A stretch of DNA of 64,000 nt from Nocardioides sp. LHD-245 (GTDB lineage Bacteria > Actinomycetota > Actinomycetes > Propionibacteriales > Nocardioidaceae): NCBI RefSeq assembly GCF_030929495.1, contig NZ_JAVFWN010000002.1, positions 62,001-126,000 on the forward strand, in the 5' to 3' direction. Below the pieces are notes generated by a model that saw only the letters and a program-made list of their open reading frames with translations, had not been told where the DNA came from and did no database searches. The position numbers were made by a program, and so were the translations under genes. Shown here piece after piece: positions 33,426 through 42,382 of this stretch (positions are counted from its first letter, which is position 1; each line of letters begins with the position of its first letter).

Positions 33426-35378
33426 ATGACCGCAGAGGACCAGGTGACCCCCAGCACCGAGCCGCACCGGTCCGCCTACGTCAGCAGCGCGGACCTGATG
33501 AGCAGTTTCGACGCCTTCTACCGCGATGCCCGCGACCGGCTGCTGCTGCAGACCTTCGCGCTGACCGGCGACCTGGCCGTCGCCCGCAGCGCGGTCCGCG
33601 AGGCGTTCGTCGTGTCCTGGCACCACTGGCGCAAGACCGGCCGGCTCGCCGAGCCGGAGTCCGCCGTCCGCCCCGACGCGTGGCGCAAGGCGCTGCGGCG
33701 CAGCAGCACCCGGCCGTGGCACCGCAAGAAGGACCTCGACGAGGAGACCCGACGGGTCCTCGACGCGCTCGGCGCGTTGCCGGTGACCCAGCGCAAGGCC
33801 CTGCTGCTGACCCAGCTCGCCGCGGTCACCATGGAGGAGATGGCCCAGGAGATCGGGCTGCCGGCCGAGGCGGCCGAGCGGGAGCTGCAACAGGGCGCCG
33901 CGCAGTTCGCCACCGCGCTCACGATCCCGACCTCCGCCATCCCCCTCGCGCTCAACGGCCTGTCCGGCGCGATCCGCTCCGTGACCTGGCCGCGGGTGAC
34001 GATCATCCGGCGCGCCGGCGCAGCCCGGCGGCGGGCGCACACCGTGATCGGCGGCGCCGCGGCCGTGGTCGCCCTCGTCGCCGGCGGCGCGGTGGCCACC
34101 GACAGCACCGGCGTCCGGCCCACCCTCGACCGCGAGGCACCCCCGGCCGTGACCGGCCCGGCGCCGGCGGGACCGGCGATCAGCACGCTGCCCGACACCA
34201 CCCTGGTCCCGGTCGACGCGGTCCAGCAGGCGGTGCCCGGCCGCGGCTGGACCCAGGGCACCACTACCGACAACTCCTCCGGCAACGGTCTGGTGCTCCC
34301 CTGCCAGCCGGCCCGGTACGCCGACCCGCAGGGCACCGCCGCCTGGGTCCGCACCTTCCGTGACGGCGCCAAGCCGCAGACCCCGCGCAGCGTCGTCCAG
34401 GTCGCCGAGGCTTCCTCCTCGACGGCACGGGCCGAGCGCACCTACCGGCACGCCCGCCGCTGGTTCGCCACCTGCCCGTCGCCCGACGAGGACGGGTCCG
34501 CCGTGCCGCGGGTGCAGCTGGTCGGCACCGCCGACCTGCCGGGGGTCGGCGACCAGTCCGCGCTGTTCGTGCTCCGCTCGCGCACCGATGCCACGACCCA
34601 CGTCGTGGGCGTGGCCCGCACCGGACTGCTCACCACCGTCACGGCGCTGACCACCACCGCGCCACCGGCACGGGTCAACCGGGCCGGCGTCGCCCGCCTG
34701 CTGGCGACCGCGGTGGGGCGGCTGTGCACGCTGCCCGACGCCGGTGGCTGCGCGGACCCCAACCCGAAGCCGATCCCGCGGGCGTCGTACCCGGCCGGCT
34801 CGACGCCGTGGATGCTCTCCGAGATCGATCTCCCGCCGATCACCCCCGATCCGGGACCGTGGGTCGGCACCCCGGCAGCCCAGCTGACCGAGGACCGGAT
34901 CGACGTCGGCGCGATCGGCTGCGACACGGTGCACCTGTACGGCAGGTTCCGCAACCGTGCGTTCCAGGCCAACGAGTTCCGGACCTTCGTGTTCAGCGGC
35001 GCCAAGCTGCCGCCACAGGTCGGCCTCACCCAGACCGTCGGCACCCTGCCGGGCCCGGCGGCCGGCGCGTTCGTCACGCGCTTCCGCGAGCAGATGGCCG
35101 CCTGCCCGGACCTCGACGCCACCGCCGGCACCGAGGTCGAGGAGCTGGTCGCCATCGACCAGGGCAAGCAGGCGCTGACGGCGTGGCGCCTCAGCACGGC
35201 GCTGCCGGGCGACCGGACCATCGAGTACGACGTCGCGGTGCTCCGCCAGGGCACGGCGGTCTCGGTGCTCGCCTATGTGGCGGCGCCCAAGGCCCTGATC
35301 GCCAACGAGGACTTCGTCGCCGTGGCCCAGCGTGCCCTCGACCGGCTGGCCCGCACCGCTCCGTACGATCCGAGCTGA
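33426..35378 (+). CDS. sigma-70-like (ECF) domain fused to membrane anchor and large ectodomain
   Basis: 650 residues. Residues 27-75 resemble ECF sigma region 2 (SSFDAFYRDARDRLLLQTF, ARSAVREAFVVSWHHWRK), but the usual acidic/QE motif before the helix is weakened (REAF instead of QEAF). Residues 108-165 resemble region 4 (VLDALGALPVTQRKALLLTQ, MEEMAQEIGLPAEAAERELQ). A single membrane helix follows at about 206-225 (VIGGAAAVVALVAGGAVA), then about 425 extracytoplasmic residues with six cysteines in two similar lobes, each with an A-x-C-P motif (FATCPSP, MAACPDL). Such a chain would tie a sigma-like module to the membrane. TACGGT ends 9 bases before the ATG. The neighbouring genes carry the same modules as separate proteins. 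Confidence 0.8.
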   Translation: MTAEDQVTPSTEPHRSAYVSSADLMSSFDAFYRDARDRLLLQTFALTGDLAVARSAVREAFVVSWHHWRKTGRLAEPESAVRPDAWRKALRRSSTRPWHRKKDLDEETRRVLDALGALPVTQRKALLLTQLAAVTMEEMAQEIGLPAEAAERELQQGAAQFATALTIPTSAIPLALNGLSGAIRSVTWPRVTIIRRAGAARRRAHTVIGGAAAVVALVAGGAVATDSTGVRPTLDREAPPAVTGPAPAGPAISTLPDTTLVPVDAVQQAVPGRGWTQGTTTDNSSGNGLVLPCQPARYADPQGTAAWVRTFRDGAKPQTPRSVVQVAEASSSTARAERTYRHARRWFATCPSPDEDGSAVPRVQLVGTADLPGVGDQSALFVLRSRTDATTHVVGVARTGLLTTVTALTTTAPPARVNRAGVARLLATAVGRLCTLPDAGGCADPNPKPIPRASYPAGSTPWMLSEIDLPPITPDPGPWVGTPAAQLTEDRIDVGAIGCDTVHLYGRFRNRAFQANEFRTFVFSGAKLPPQVGLTQTVGTLPGPAAGAFVTRFREQMAACPDLDATAGTEVEELVAIDQGKQALTAWRLSTALPGDRTIEYDVAVLRQGTAVSVLAYVAAPKALIANEDFVAVAQRALDRLARTAPYDPS

Positions 35379-35475
35379 CGGAAACTTCCTCCGGATCCCG
35401 TGCAACCGAGCACGGCCCTGGGGCGTATCCCCCTCGAGAGTCCGCGGCAGCGGAGGTACGCGAGAGGAGGTCGGC

Positions 35476-35985
35476 GTGGACGCAGCTGAGTTCGACGAGT
35501 TCTACACGGCCTCGTTCCGACGGGTGACCGGACAGGTCTACGCCATGATCGGCAACCTCGACGAGGCCACCGACTGCACCCAGGAGGCCTTCTCCCGGGC
35601 GTGGGCGCACCGGCGCAGACTGAACCGTGGCGACCACCCCGAGGCGTGGGTCCGCACCACCGCCTACCGGCTCGCCGTGAGCCGCTGGCGCCGACGCAGA
35701 CGCGGGGAGCGGTCGCCCGACCGGGCCCTGCAGCACGCCGGCGTCGCTGCGGCGGTCGACGAGTCGCACGTCGCGCTCGTGACCGCGCTGCGGCAGCTGC
35801 CCGAGGCCCAGCGCCAGGCGCTGGTCCTCCACCACATCGCCGATCTCCCGGTCCAGCAGGTCGCGGCCGAGGTCGGCGTACCGGAGGGAACGATCAAGGC
35901 CCGGCTGAGCCGGGGACGGGCGGCGCTCGCCGCCCTCCTGGCCGACGAGCCCGGCCTGGCGGGAGGAGGCACCACCCATGCCTGA
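35476..35985 (+). CDS. ECF RNA polymerase sigma factor (SigE-family type)
   Basis: 169 residues. Region 2 is EFDEFYTASFRRVTGQVYAMIGNLDEATDCTQEAFSRAWAHRRRL, with the intact D-x-x-D-x-x-Q-E-x-F pattern; region 4 is ALRQLPEAQRQALVLHHIADLPVQQVAAEVGVPEGTIKARLSRGRAAL, with a clear helix-turn-helix. It directs RNA polymerase to a small regulon. GTG at 35476 has GAGAGGAGG 5 bases upstream. The last 8 bases overlap the next gene, a probable membrane-bound regulator. Longer frames upstream have no domain and run into the preceding gene. Confidence 0.92.
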   Translation: MDAAEFDEFYTASFRRVTGQVYAMIGNLDEATDCTQEAFSRAWAHRRRLNRGDHPEAWVRTTAYRLAVSRWRRRRRGERSPDRALQHAGVAAAVDESHVALVTALRQLPEAQRQALVLHHIADLPVQQVAAEVGVPEGTIKARLSRGRAALAALLADEPGLAGGGTTHA

Positions 35986-37387
35986 GCAGTCGGGACACGA
36001 CCCCATCGACGACCTCGCGAGGTTCGGCGCCGATCTCGGACGCGCAGGAGGAGACATGCCGCTCTCTGCCGCCGACGTACGCCGCCGCGGCGACCAGATC
36101 CGTCGTCGCCGGACGACGCTCGTGGCCGGCGGTGCCGCCCTCGCGGTCGCTGCCGTCCTCACCCCGATCCTCGCGCTCACCGGCGACGGCGGCCACCGGG
36201 ACCTGACCACCAAGGACCCCGCCGCCGCGCTCAGCGAGCACGATCTGCTGACCGACGACGACACGGTCTACAGCGACGGTTCCGACTGGTTCGCGATCGA
36301 CCCGGAGGAGGGGGCGGCGGCGTTCCGGTTCTGCGAGCCGCGGAGCCTCGCCGACTTCGGCGCGACATCGACCCGGCGGCGCGACTTCGAGATGCGCAAC
36401 GCCGAAGCCTCGGTGGAGGTGTCGGGCGACGCCTTCCGGGAGTCGATCGGGCAGTTCCCCGACGTCGCGAGCGCTCGGGAGGCCTACGACGAGGTCGTCG
36501 CCTTCGTGCAGGAGTGCGGCGCGCGCGTGGGACGGACCTTCGATCCGCGCCCCGTCGACCCCGGGGTCGGTGACAGCGAGGCCGTGGTCGTCGACGGCCA
36601 CTACCCCGGCGTGCCGGAGGACATCGATCCCTACGGCGACGCGGCCTACATCTCCGAGGTCGGCGTCGCGCGGGTCGGTGCCCGCATCGCCGTACTCGAC
36701 TCGGTGGTCGTCGGCCAGGACTACAACTTCGTCGACGGCACCCCCGTCGAGCGGATGCTCCCGGTCGCCGCCGACCGGCTCCAGCCGGGCGCGGACGAGC
36801 CCTTCGACCCGACGACGGTGCCGGGCACCCGGATCGCCGACGACTTCCCGCTGGCCGCCGGCTGGCCGGAGACCGGCAGCGACAGCCAGGAGCCCCTGAC
36901 GGGTCCCCTGCGCGGCCTCGACCCGCTCGTCATGACGGCCTGCGACAGGCCGACACCGGATCCGCGACGGTCCGACCGGCTCTCCGCCCAGTGGGTCGAC
37001 GTCGAGGACGTCCGCAACCGTCAGCTGACGACGTACCCGACCGAGGACGACGCCGCCGCGGCCGCCGCGGGGTTCGTCGAGGCCTTCCGGGCGTGCCCGC
37101 AGGGTCTCGTCGGCGACGACGGCACGACCCAGCGCTGGGACGTCCGGGACGTGGACGCCGGCGACGAGGCCTACGCCGTCCTGGGCTGGCAGCAGGCCGA
37201 CGGCGGTGCCACCCCCTTCGGCGACACGACGCTCGTCGTCCGGGTCGGCCGGTCGGTCCTCGTCGAGAGCCGCGGCGGCCACGCGGGCAACCCGCAGGGC
37301 CGCGAGCAGGAGATCGTCGACGCGATCTCCAGCGACGCGGCGCAGGTCGTCGACGCGATGTGCGTGTTCGCCGACGCCGGCTGCTGA
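35978..37387 (+). CDS. membrane-anchored regulator with two-lobe ectodomain (probable anti-sigma partner)
   Basis: 469 residues: a cytoplasmic N-terminus of about 45 residues (DLARFGADLGRAGGDMPLSAADVRRRGDQIRRRR), one membrane helix (LVAGGAALAVAAVLTPILAL), then an extracytoplasmic region with five to six cysteines in two lobes (FRFCEP, VQECGAR, MTACDRP, FRACPQG, AMCVFADAGC). Overlap with the sigma factor gene by 8 bases suggests tight stoichiometry, as for anti-sigma factors, but the short N-terminus has no classical zinc-binding anti-sigma motif. The ectodomain layout resembles that of the sigma-fusion protein upstream, including the x-A-C-P motif, so the two loci are probably related. Confidence 0.72.
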   Translation: MPEQSGHDPIDDLARFGADLGRAGGDMPLSAADVRRRGDQIRRRRTTLVAGGAALAVAAVLTPILALTGDGGHRDLTTKDPAAALSEHDLLTDDDTVYSDGSDWFAIDPEEGAAAFRFCEPRSLADFGATSTRRRDFEMRNAEASVEVSGDAFRESIGQFPDVASAREAYDEVVAFVQECGARVGRTFDPRPVDPGVGDSEAVVVDGHYPGVPEDIDPYGDAAYISEVGVARVGARIAVLDSVVVGQDYNFVDGTPVERMLPVAADRLQPGADEPFDPTTVPGTRIADDFPLAAGWPETGSDSQEPLTGPLRGLDPLVMTACDRPTPDPRRSDRLSAQWVDVEDVRNRQLTTYPTEDDAAAAAAGFVEAFRACPQGLVGDDGTTQRWDVRDVDAGDEAYAVLGWQQADGGATPFGDTTLVVRVGRSVLVESRGGHAGNPQGREQEIVDAISSDAAQVVDAMCVFADAGC

Positions 37388-37447
37388 TCGTCGCAGGCAG
37401 CCGCGAGAGGGGTTGCCGAAAGCCGATCGCTGGCGCATCATCGACCC

Positions 37448-37612
37448 ATGACCTGGTTGATCGTGATCGCCGTCGTCGTCGCCGCGGGCGCCCTGTGGAC
37501 CTGGGCCAACCGGCACGGCCGCCAGGCCGCCGCGGTCGAGCACGCCCACGAGGCCACCAAGACCGAGGTCGAGACCTGGCGCGCGCCGCACTCGGCCGGA
37601 CCGAGGCTCTGA
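37448..37612 (+). CDS. small single-pass membrane protein
   Basis: 54 residues: one N-terminal helix (MTWLIVIAVVVAAGALWTWA) and a charged tail with histidines. There is no SD; CATCAT ends 6 bases before the ATG, in keeping with the leaderless starts seen nearby. The hairpin terminator 22 bases after the stop supports a real gene. Function unknown. Confidence 0.6.
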   Translation: MTWLIVIAVVVAAGALWTWANRHGRQAAAVEHAHEATKTEVETWRAPHSAGPRL

Positions 37613-37633
37613 GGCCGAGCACCTCCCGACGTA

Positions 37634-37669
37634 CGAAGGCCCGCCGCCCCGAGGGGTGGCGGGCCTTCG
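37634..37669. terminator. 17-bp hairpin between convergent small ORF and sucD
   Basis: CGAAGGCCCGCC at 37634 pairs with GGCGGGCCTTCG ending at 37669; after one G-U pair, CCCC pairs with GGGG around a 2-base apparent tip. It can serve both converging transcripts. Confidence 0.8.
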
Positions 37670-37688
37670 CTTCGCTCCGTGCGTCAGG

Positions 37689-38585
37689 TCAGAGCGACTG
37701 CAGGATCTCCCGGGCCAGCGCGGCGGTCGCGGACGGCGTCTTGCCGACCTTGACGCCGACGGCCTCGAGGGCCTCCTGCTTGGCGGCCGCGGTGCCGGCG
37801 GAGCCGGACACGATGGCGCCGGCGTGGCCCATGGTCTTGCCCTCGGGGGCGGTGAAGCCCGCGACGTACCCGACGACGGGCTTGGTGATGTTGGCCTTGA
37901 TGTAGTCCGCGGCCCGCTCCTCGGCGTCGCCGCCGATCTCGCCGATCATCACGATCACCTTGGTCTCCGGGTCCTCCTCGAAGGCCTGGAGCGCGTCGAT
38001 GTGCGTGGTGCCGACGATCGGGTCGCCGCCGATGCCGATCGCGGTCGAGAAGCCGAAGTCACGCAGCTCGTACATCATCTGGTAGGTCAGCGTGCCCGAC
38101 TTGGAGACGAGACCGACCGGGCCCTTGCCCGCGATGGTGTGCGGCGTGATGCCGGCCAACGACTCGCCGGGCGTGATGATGCCGGGGCAGTTGGGGCCGA
38201 TCATCCGGGTCGACTTGCCCTGCAGGTACGACCAGACCTCGGCGGTGTCCTGGACGGGGACGCCCTCGGTGATGACCACGATCAGCGGCATCTCGGCGTC
38301 GATGGCCTCGATCGCCGCGTCCTTGGTGAACGCCGGCGGGACGAAGAGGACCGACACGTTGGCGCCGGTCTCCTTCATGGCCTCCGCGACCGTGCCGAAC
38401 ACGGGGAGCTCGACGTCGTTGCCGTCGTGGTCCTGGTGGGTCACCGTCGTGCCGGCCTTGCGCGAGTTCACGCCGCCGACGATCGACGCGCCCGAGTCGA
38501 GCATGAGGGCGGTGTGCTTGGCACCCATACCGCCCGTGATGCCCTGGACGATGATCTTGCTGTCCTTGTTGAGGTAGATGCTCAT
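37689..38585 (-). CDS. sucD: succinyl-CoA ligase (ADP-forming), alpha subunit
   Basis: 298 residues. [22 protein letters not shown] is the CoA-binding start, [19 protein letters not shown] and [18 protein letters not shown] are conserved, and [11 protein letters not shown] contains the phosphorylated histidine (about 254). With SucC it converts succinyl-CoA to succinate with ATP formation in the TCA cycle. It follows sucC by 19 bases. Confidence 0.97.
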   Translation of the reverse strand: MSIYLNKDSKIIVQGITGGMGAKHTALMLDSGASIVGGVNSRKAGTTVTHQDHDGNDVELPVFGTVAEAMKETGANVSVLFVPPAFTKDAAIEAIDAEMPLIVVITEGVPVQDTAEVWSYLQGKSTRMIGPNCPGIITPGESLAGITPHTIAGKGPVGLVSKSGTLTYQMMYELRDFGFSTAIGIGGDPIVGTTHIDALQAFEEDPETKVIVMIGEIGGDAEERAADYIKANITKPVVGYVAGFTAPEGKTMGHAGAIVSGSAGTAAAKQEALEAVGVKVGKTPSATAALAREILQSL

Positions 38586-38604
38586 CTGTTCTTCTCCCCC
38601 GGCC

Positions 38605-39771
38605 TCAGGCGTTCGCCAGCTCGGCGGCCTTGTCGGCCGCGCCGTCCATGGTGTCGACCTGGGTCACGAGCGGGTGGTTCAGCTCGTCGAGGATCGCGCG
38701 ACCCTGCTCGACGTTGTTGCCGTCGAGGCGGACGACGAGCGGCTTGGTGGCCTTGTCACCGAGGAGCTCGAGGGCGCCCTTGATGCCGTTGGCGACCTCG
38801 TCGCACGCCGTGATGCCGCCGAAGACGTTCACGAAGACCGCCTTGACCTGCTCGTCGTTCAAGATGACGTCGAGGCCGTTGGCCATCACCTGCGCGTTGG
38901 CGCCGCCGCCGATGTCGAGGAAGTTGGCCGGCTTGACGCCGCCGTGCTTCTCACCGGCGTACGCGACGACGTCGAGGGTGCTCATCACGAGACCCGCGCC
39001 GTTGCCGATGATGCCGACCTGGCCGTCGAGCTTGACGTAGTTGAGACCGAGGTCCTTGGCCTTCGCCTCAAGCGGGTCGGCCTCCTCGCGGATCTCGAAC
39101 TCCTCGTGCTCGGGGTGGCGCACCTCGGAGGCGTTCTCGTCGAGCGAGACCTTGCCGTCGAGCGCCTCGAGCTTGTCGCCGGCGAGGCGCGCGAGCGGGT
39201 TGACCTCGACGAGGGTCGCGTCCTCCTCGACGAAGACCTTGTAGAGGTCCTCGATCATCTTCACGGCCTGCTCGAAGACGGGCTCGGGGAACTTCGCCTC
39301 GGTGGCGATCTCGCGGGCCTTGACCGCGTCGACGCCCTTGCCGGGGTCGATGCCGATCTTCTTCACGGCGTCGGGGTTGGTCTTCGCGACCTCCTCGATC
39401 TCGACACCACCCTCGACGGACGCGATGCAGAGGTACTGGCGGTTGGACCGGTCCAGCAGGAACGAGAAGTAGTACTCCTCCTCCGGCGGGGTGGCCGGGG
39501 TGACCAGCACGCGGTTGACCGTCAGGCCCTTGATCTCCATGCCGAGGATGTTGGACGCGTGCTCGAAGGCCTCGTCGGCAGTCTTCGCCAGCTTGACGCC
39601 ACCGGCCTTGCCGCGACCGCCGGCCTTGACCTGCGCCTTGATGACGGTCACCCCGCCGATCTGCTCCGCCGCCGCCCGCGCCTCCTCGGCGGTCTCGACG
39701 ACCGTTCCGAGAGTGGTGGCCACGCCGTGCTTCGCGAAGAGCTCCTTCGCTTGGTACTCCATCAGGTCCAC
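38605..39771 (-). CDS. sucC: succinyl-CoA ligase (ADP-forming), beta subunit
   Basis: 388 residues. [17 protein letters not shown] starts the ATP-grasp domain; [20 protein letters not shown] is the nucleotide loop; [26 protein letters not shown] and [17 protein letters not shown] match the family, and [16 protein letters not shown] lies at the subunit contact. First gene of sucCD. A TATCGT box at 39830-39835 on this strand, about 58 bases upstream, is a possible -10. Confidence 0.97.
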   Translation of the reverse strand: MDLMEYQAKELFAKHGVATTLGTVVETAEEARAAAEQIGGVTVIKAQVKAGGRGKAGGVKLAKTADEAFEHASNILGMEIKGLTVNRVLVTPATPPEEEYYFSFLLDRSNRQYLCIASVEGGVEIEEVAKTNPDAVKKIGIDPGKGVDAVKAREIATEAKFPEPVFEQAVKMIEDLYKVFVEEDATLVEVNPLARLAGDKLEALDGKVSLDENASEVRHPEHEEFEIREEADPLEAKAKDLGLNYVKLDGQVGIIGNGAGLVMSTLDVVAYAGEKHGGVKPANFLDIGGGANAQVMANGLDVILNDEQVKAVFVNVFGGITACDEVANGIKGALELLGDKATKPLVVRLDGNNVEQGRAILDELNHPLVTQVDTMDGAADKAAELANA

Positions 39772-39968
39772 TGATACGTCCTCACGTCTTGGTCAGAGGT
39801 TCGGTGCGCACAGCGGCACACCCCCGGGCACGATAGTCCTGACCCACGAGTAGGACGAGTCCGGGAGCCGCCGACGGACCCCGACGTGACCGGGCTCACG
39901 CGCCGCCGGCGCCCCGGATGCCGGTTGTGGGCGTTCGCCTGCGTATCCCCAGGGGCGAGACGTACGAT

Positions 39969-40125
39969 TTCGAGGCCGTGCCGGCATCGGCTATCGTCGG
40001 CACGCATGTTTCACCCGGCTGTCACCAGACAGCCACCCCGGCCGGGGTCTGCTCGGGGCGTCACCGGCCGGACACCAGGGGTGAGACGCGCCTGCAGGAA
40101 CGTCCCCCCAAGGAGTCAGCAGTCG
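39969..40125 (+). promoter_or_regulatory. promoter and long structured leader of the M23 peptidase gene
   Basis: The 354-base gap from 39772 to 40125 holds no convincing gene. On this strand TTCGAG (39969-39974) and TATCGT (39992-39997) form -35/-10 boxes with a 17-base spacer, leaving a leader of about 120 bases. The leader is rich in C/G blocks that can pair (e.g. CCGGCTGT, GACAGCC, CCCCGGCCGGGG) and contains CCAGGGGTGAGACGCGCC, which recalls the conserved end of c-di-AMP (ydaO) riboswitches that control cell-wall hydrolases in actinobacteria. Other ydaO blocks, such as GGGGAACC, are not evident, so the riboswitch idea is tentative. Confidence 0.4.
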
Positions 40126-41277
40126 ATGGGTAACCACCGAGCGGACCACACCGCGCCGCGCCCGGAAACGACCCTCGGCTCTCCCTCCCCCAGTTCCAGC
40201 TCCCCCAGTTCCAACGGCTACGTCGGCAAGCGCGTCGCCGGCCGCGTCGCCGACGAGACCCCCTCGACGTACGTCGGCAAGCGGGTCGCGCGGACCGCCG
40301 AGCCGGCCGCCACGATCGCGCCCGTCGTAGCCCTCGCCCGGCCGGTCGAGCCGACCGTCGCGCTCGACGAGCCGACCCTGGCCGTCGAGGCCGTCGCCCC
40401 CGCGCGCACCCTCGACCGGATGCCCACCGTCGAGCTCCCCGCGCTGCGCGACATCCCGCTCGTCGACGCCCTGTCCGACTCCTCGACCACGCTGCGCGCG
40501 GTCCAGCCCGCCGGCAAGCGCCGCGCCGTCCGGCACGCCGGCGCCCGCGGCCCGCTCTTCCGCGGCCTGCCCACGCTGCCCGTCGCCGTCGGTGTCGCCA
40601 CGATCGCGGTCGCGGTCGGCGGCGTCGTCACCTCCGCCGACCCGCAGCTGGCCTCCGCCGGCGACCGCCTCACCTCCCCCAACGCCCTCACCGGCTCCTT
40701 CGGCAGCGCCACGGTCGGCGACCGCCCGCAGACCGTGAGCCGCGACTCCGACCGCGACGCGCTCGCCCAGGCCGCCGGTTCCGACATCGCGGCCGAGGCG
40801 GAGCGCTCGGCCGCCGAGCGGAACACCGCCCTCACGAGCCTGCGCGCCGATGCGGAGAAGGAAGCCGCCGAGATCGTGCTCAACGCGTGGATGCTGCCCC
40901 TCGCCAGCTACCGCCTGACCGCCACCTTCGGCGAGTACGGCCTCTGGTCCAGCTACCACACCGGCCTCGACTTCGCCGCCCCCAGCGGCACCCAGATCCG
41001 CGCCATCACCAACGGCACGGTGACCTCCGCCGGCTACGACGGCGCCTACGGCAACAAGACCGTGCTGACCCTCGAGGACGGCACCGAGCTCTGGTTCTGC
41101 CACCAGAGCGCCTTCAACGTCTCTGTCGGCGACACCGTCCGCACCGGCGACCTGATCGGCTACGTCGGCAGCACCGGCAACGTCACCGGCCCCCACCTCC
41201 ACCTGGAGGTCCGCCCCGGCGGCGGCGACCCGGTCGACCCGGACGCCGCTCTGCGGCAGCACGGCATCACGCCGTAG
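40126..41277 (+). CDS. M23 (LytM) family metallopeptidase, membrane-anchored
   Basis: 383 residues from ATG at 40126 (AAGGAG about 10 bases upstream). A long Pro/Ser/Ala cytoplasmic N-terminus contains a repeated YVGKRVA motif (two copies 22 residues apart), then one membrane helix (LPVAVGVATIAVAVGGVV), a charged helical stretch, and a LytM domain: YHTGLDFAAPSGTQI holds the first zinc His and Asp, and GPHLHLEV the H-x-H zinc motif. It should cut peptidoglycan cross-links outside the cell. A homologous M23 gene lies beside sucC and pcrA in M. tuberculosis. Confidence 0.88.
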   Translation: MGNHRADHTAPRPETTLGSPSPSSSSPSSNGYVGKRVAGRVADETPSTYVGKRVARTAEPAATIAPVVALARPVEPTVALDEPTLAVEAVAPARTLDRMPTVELPALRDIPLVDALSDSSTTLRAVQPAGKRRAVRHAGARGPLFRGLPTLPVAVGVATIAVAVGGVVTSADPQLASAGDRLTSPNALTGSFGSATVGDRPQTVSRDSDRDALAQAAGSDIAAEAERSAAERNTALTSLRADAEKEAAEIVLNAWMLPLASYRLTATFGEYGLWSSYHTGLDFAAPSGTQIRAITNGTVTSAGYDGAYGNKTVLTLEDGTELWFCHQSAFNVSVGDTVRTGDLIGYVGSTGNVTGPHLHLEVRPGGGDPVDPDAALRQHGITP

Positions 41278-41331
41278 CTTCAGCATCATCGTTCTCCAGC
41301 GCCGTCCGAGGCGCTCGGCGAGGATGACCGG

Positions 41332-42381
41332 GTGACCGACGCAGGGCCATTGACCGACGCCGACCTCGTCGAGTTGGACCGCGCTCTGAAGCGCCGGTGG
41401 GCGGCGACGTGGGTCGCCGTCATCGGCACACCCATGATTGCCTGCCTAGTGGCGTTCCTCATCTCGTCGGTGCGCTATGTGTGGTTGCTGGACGAGGATG
41501 CGCGCGCCGACCGCACGATGTTCTCCTATTCGTTCGAAGACGTCCCCGCGTGGTCCCTTTCATCGACGGCGACCATCGCGATCGCCCTCGGGACATCGGC
41601 CGCTCTGATCACCCTGTTCGTCGCGACCGTGCTGACCGCCATGGAGAGGGACCGGGCGCGCGGCCCGGCGATCGTCAACCGGCTGATGCTTGATGGCCTT
41701 GCACTGGCCGCCTGCCTGGTCGGATCGATCGCGTGTTGGCTGGCCGGCTTCGCATCAGACTGGAGCACTGCCGACGGCGTGGCCGGCGCAGCGACGGCTG
41801 CACTATCTGGCCTCCTGCTCGCCGGCTTGGCCGCATCCGCCGAGGAGCGGATCGAGGCATCGCAACACCGGGCTTGGCGGACCCATCTAGGGACCGAGCG
41901 GGTACGTCAGGCCTGGTACGACAGCATCGACCGGACTGCACGGTATCCACCCAACCGTCGTCGCACCTTTCCTTGGCGGATCGGTCTACTCGCGGCACCC
42001 GTCGTTCTCCTCCCCATGGTCGCGGCCGACCTGGTTGCGGGCGTGGACCATTGGGATCGATGGGTCGGCAATCTCGCTGTCGTCGACGCCATCCTCACCG
42101 CGCTCATCCTCGCCACGTGGAGTTGGCGGGTCAGGCGCAAGGTGGAGCAGGTCAGGGTCGGTCGCCGGGTCTCGGGTTTGAGCGTCGGCATCGTCCTGCT
42201 CTTCGTTCCCCTCTGGGCCTTGGCCCTGATTGCCACAGCGACGACCAACTACACGTCGATCTGGGTCACAGTGGCCCTGGCCGCGGCGCTGGCGTTCGGT
42301 CCACGGCTGGAGGATCACTTGAACTCCGCTTACGCGCACCAACTCCAGCGACGCGTCAGGTCACTCGAGAAGATCGGCTGA
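41332..42381 (+). CDS. unknown polytopic membrane protein of atypical base composition
   Basis: 349 residues with about eight hydrophobic segments in four hairpins, separated by charged loops; no motif I recognise. GAGGAT stands about 6 bases before the GTG. The codon use contrasts with its neighbours: A- or T-ending and otherwise rare codons (ttg, att, gca, tca) are frequent and the region is visibly less GC-rich. It lies 54 bases after the M23 gene and ends 2 bases from the convergent pcrA, so it interrupts an otherwise conserved pcrA / M23 / sucC neighbourhood. This suggests recent transfer. Confidence 0.75.
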   Translation: MTDAGPLTDADLVELDRALKRRWAATWVAVIGTPMIACLVAFLISSVRYVWLLDEDARADRTMFSYSFEDVPAWSLSSTATIAIALGTSAALITLFVATVLTAMERDRARGPAIVNRLMLDGLALAACLVGSIACWLAGFASDWSTADGVAGAATAALSGLLLAGLAASAEERIEASQHRAWRTHLGTERVRQAWYDSIDRTARYPPNRRRTFPWRIGLLAAPVVLLPMVAADLVAGVDHWDRWVGNLAVVDAILTALILATWSWRVRRKVEQVRVGRRVSGLSVGIVLLFVPLWALALIATATTNYTSIWVTVALAAALAFGPRLEDHLNSAYAHQLQRRVRSLEKIG

Positions 42382-42382
42382 C

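Noticed and set aside
31971..35405. A 1144-codon minus-strand frame
   Set aside because: Only its C-terminal 439 codons (from 33290) form the PerM-like protein; the rest is antisense to the sigma-fusion gene.
39762..40007. Short minus-strand ORFs of 64-81 codons upstream of sucC
   Set aside because: No SD, no domain and basic low-complexity sequence; the region is better explained by two divergent promoters.
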